Shown here: positions 12,050 to 12,578 of the stretch, piece after piece
How the letters are laid out: every line of letters begins with the position of its first letter
Numbering within the stretch: position 1 is the stretch's first letter
From: JAVZGQ01 sp039000685
Lineage (GTDB): Archaea; Aenigmatarchaeota; Aenigmatarchaeia; CG10238-14; SCSR01
Direction: 5' to 3'
Length of the DNA: 12,578 bases
Assembly: GCA_039000685.1 (NCBI GenBank)
Contig: JAWBNW010000019.1
Coordinates: 1-12,578 of the forward strand
Made by a program: the position numbers and the translations under genes
Notes under the pieces: model-generated
The model's input: only the letters and a program-made list of their open reading frames with translations
Told to the model about the DNA's origin: nothing
The model's database searches: none

Positions 12050-12578
12050 ATGATTCAGCTCAGCTTTCTCGGTGCGATGCAAACAGTAGGAGCTTCTGGA
12101 ATTTTGGTTGACACCGGCACAGAAAAAATTTTGCTCGAGTATGGGACAAAAATTAGAGAAGTTCCTCCACAATTCCCAATTCCGATTCAAGGAAAGCCAG
12201 ATGCAATTTTGCTTTCGCATGCCCATCTTGACCACAGTGGTGGAATAGGGATTTTTGCTGCAAACGGTCAAGGTTGCCCAATTTATTCAATAAATGTCAC
12301 TAAGCCATTAACGGAGCTTTTGCTTTTAGACTCTTTGAAAATAAGCCATGAAGAAGGCGTAAGCTTGCCTTTTAAGAAGAGAGACGTCGAACAAACCATG
12401 AAAAATTTTGTTTTGATTCCCTACAGAAAGCAGTTTAAGCTTCACTCCACAAAATTTGAATTCTTCGATGCTGGCCACATTCCTGGCAGTGCCATGATCC
12501 TTTTAAGCTTTGGTAATAAAAACCTTCTTTACACGGGCGATCTCAAAACAACAGACACAAGACTTCTCAAAAAAGCTG
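12050..12578 (+). CDS. Beta-CASP/CPSF-like metallo-beta-lactamase RNase, 3' end missing
   Basis: The frame is open from ATG 12050 to the end of the window and gives 176 residues. The metal-binding motifs are present: HxHxDH at 57-62 (SHAHLDHSGG), a third-motif histidine at 143 (DAGHIPGSAMILL) and D164 in YTGDLK. The N-terminus LGAMQTVGASGILVDTG is typical of CPSF-type proteins. It begins directly at the lactamase fold, without the KH domains of aCPSF1, so an aCPSF2-like RNA nuclease is the best guess. The beta-CASP motifs that would settle this lie beyond the window. A TATA-like AAATAAATAG at 12012-12021 would give a leader of about eight bases; the AAGG before the ATG is a weak SD. Confidence 0.88.
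   Translation, partial: MIQLSFLGAMQTVGASGILVDTGTEKILLEYGTKIREVPPQFPIPIQGKPDAILLSHAHLDHSGGIGIFAANGQGCPIYSINVTKPLTELLLLDSLKISHEEGVSLPFKKRDVEQTMKNFVLIPYRKQFKLHSTKFEFFDAGHIPGSAMILLSFGNKNLLYTGDLKTTDTRLLKKA

Noticed and set aside
11941..12050. Inverted repeat as ends of a small transposable element
   Set aside because: The arms are only 20 bases apart, no target-site duplication was seen, and there is no room for an element.
11996..12271. - strand frame of 91 codons opposite the CPSF-like gene
   Set aside because: The + strand frame carries the HxHxDH metal motif and is clearly the real gene.

Overview
The window comes from an archaeal chromosome. It carries proteins that bacteria lack or do not have in this form: ribosomal protein S4e, the SUI1-type initiation factor aIF1, RNase P protein Rpp29/Rnp1, an archaeal/eukaryal-type tyrosyl-tRNA synthetase, a beta-CASP/CPSF-like metallo-beta-lactamase and a type II archaeal prepilin peptidase. 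Several genes outside the ribosomal operon have TATA-like boxes about 25-28 nt before the start codon and no Shine-Dalgarno (SD) sequence, which suggests leaderless transcripts. Genes inside the operon use GGTGAT/GGAGG-type SD sequences, ATGA stop-start overlaps and some TTG starts. Small proteins, tight packing and an interrupted ribosomal operon would fit a small-genome lineage such as DPANN, but that is a guess; the sequence alone does not fix the phylum.

Region 1 (1-5525, + strand) is the S10/spc ribosomal superoperon: uL2 (partial), uS19, uL22, uS3, uL29, aIF1, Rpp29, uS17, uL14, uL24, eS4, uL5, an unrecognised 62-residue acidic protein, and a 48-residue zinc-binding uS14. The usual continuation (uS8, uL6, eL32 and so on) is absent, so the operon stops at uS14.

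Region 2 (5526-5978) is AT-rich and has no intact gene on the + strand. On the - strand it holds the remains of a gene, or a gene with a sequencing frameshift, that joins into about 120 residues if one base is added at a run of six A.

Region 3 (5979-9367): a + strand prepilin peptidase converges on a - strand cluster, serB-like phosphatase to serS to an AT-rich PIN-domain gene. The serB-serS pair links the last step of serine synthesis with serine charging of tRNA.

Region 4 (9368-11788): an APC-family amino acid permease diverges from serB across a 47-bp gap that holds an 18-bp palindrome, and it converges, with 3' overlap, on tyrS.

Region 5 (11789-12578): a candidate 41- to 55-residue small protein lies upstream of tyrS on the same strand. 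A 12-bp perfect inverted repeat sits at its start, and the 5' part of a CPSF-like RNase gene runs off the window. No tRNA, rRNA, CRISPR array or insertion sequence was recognised. The strongest candidates for something undescribed are the acidic protein inside the ribosomal operon, the inverted repeat with its small gene, and the frameshifted gene behind uS14.
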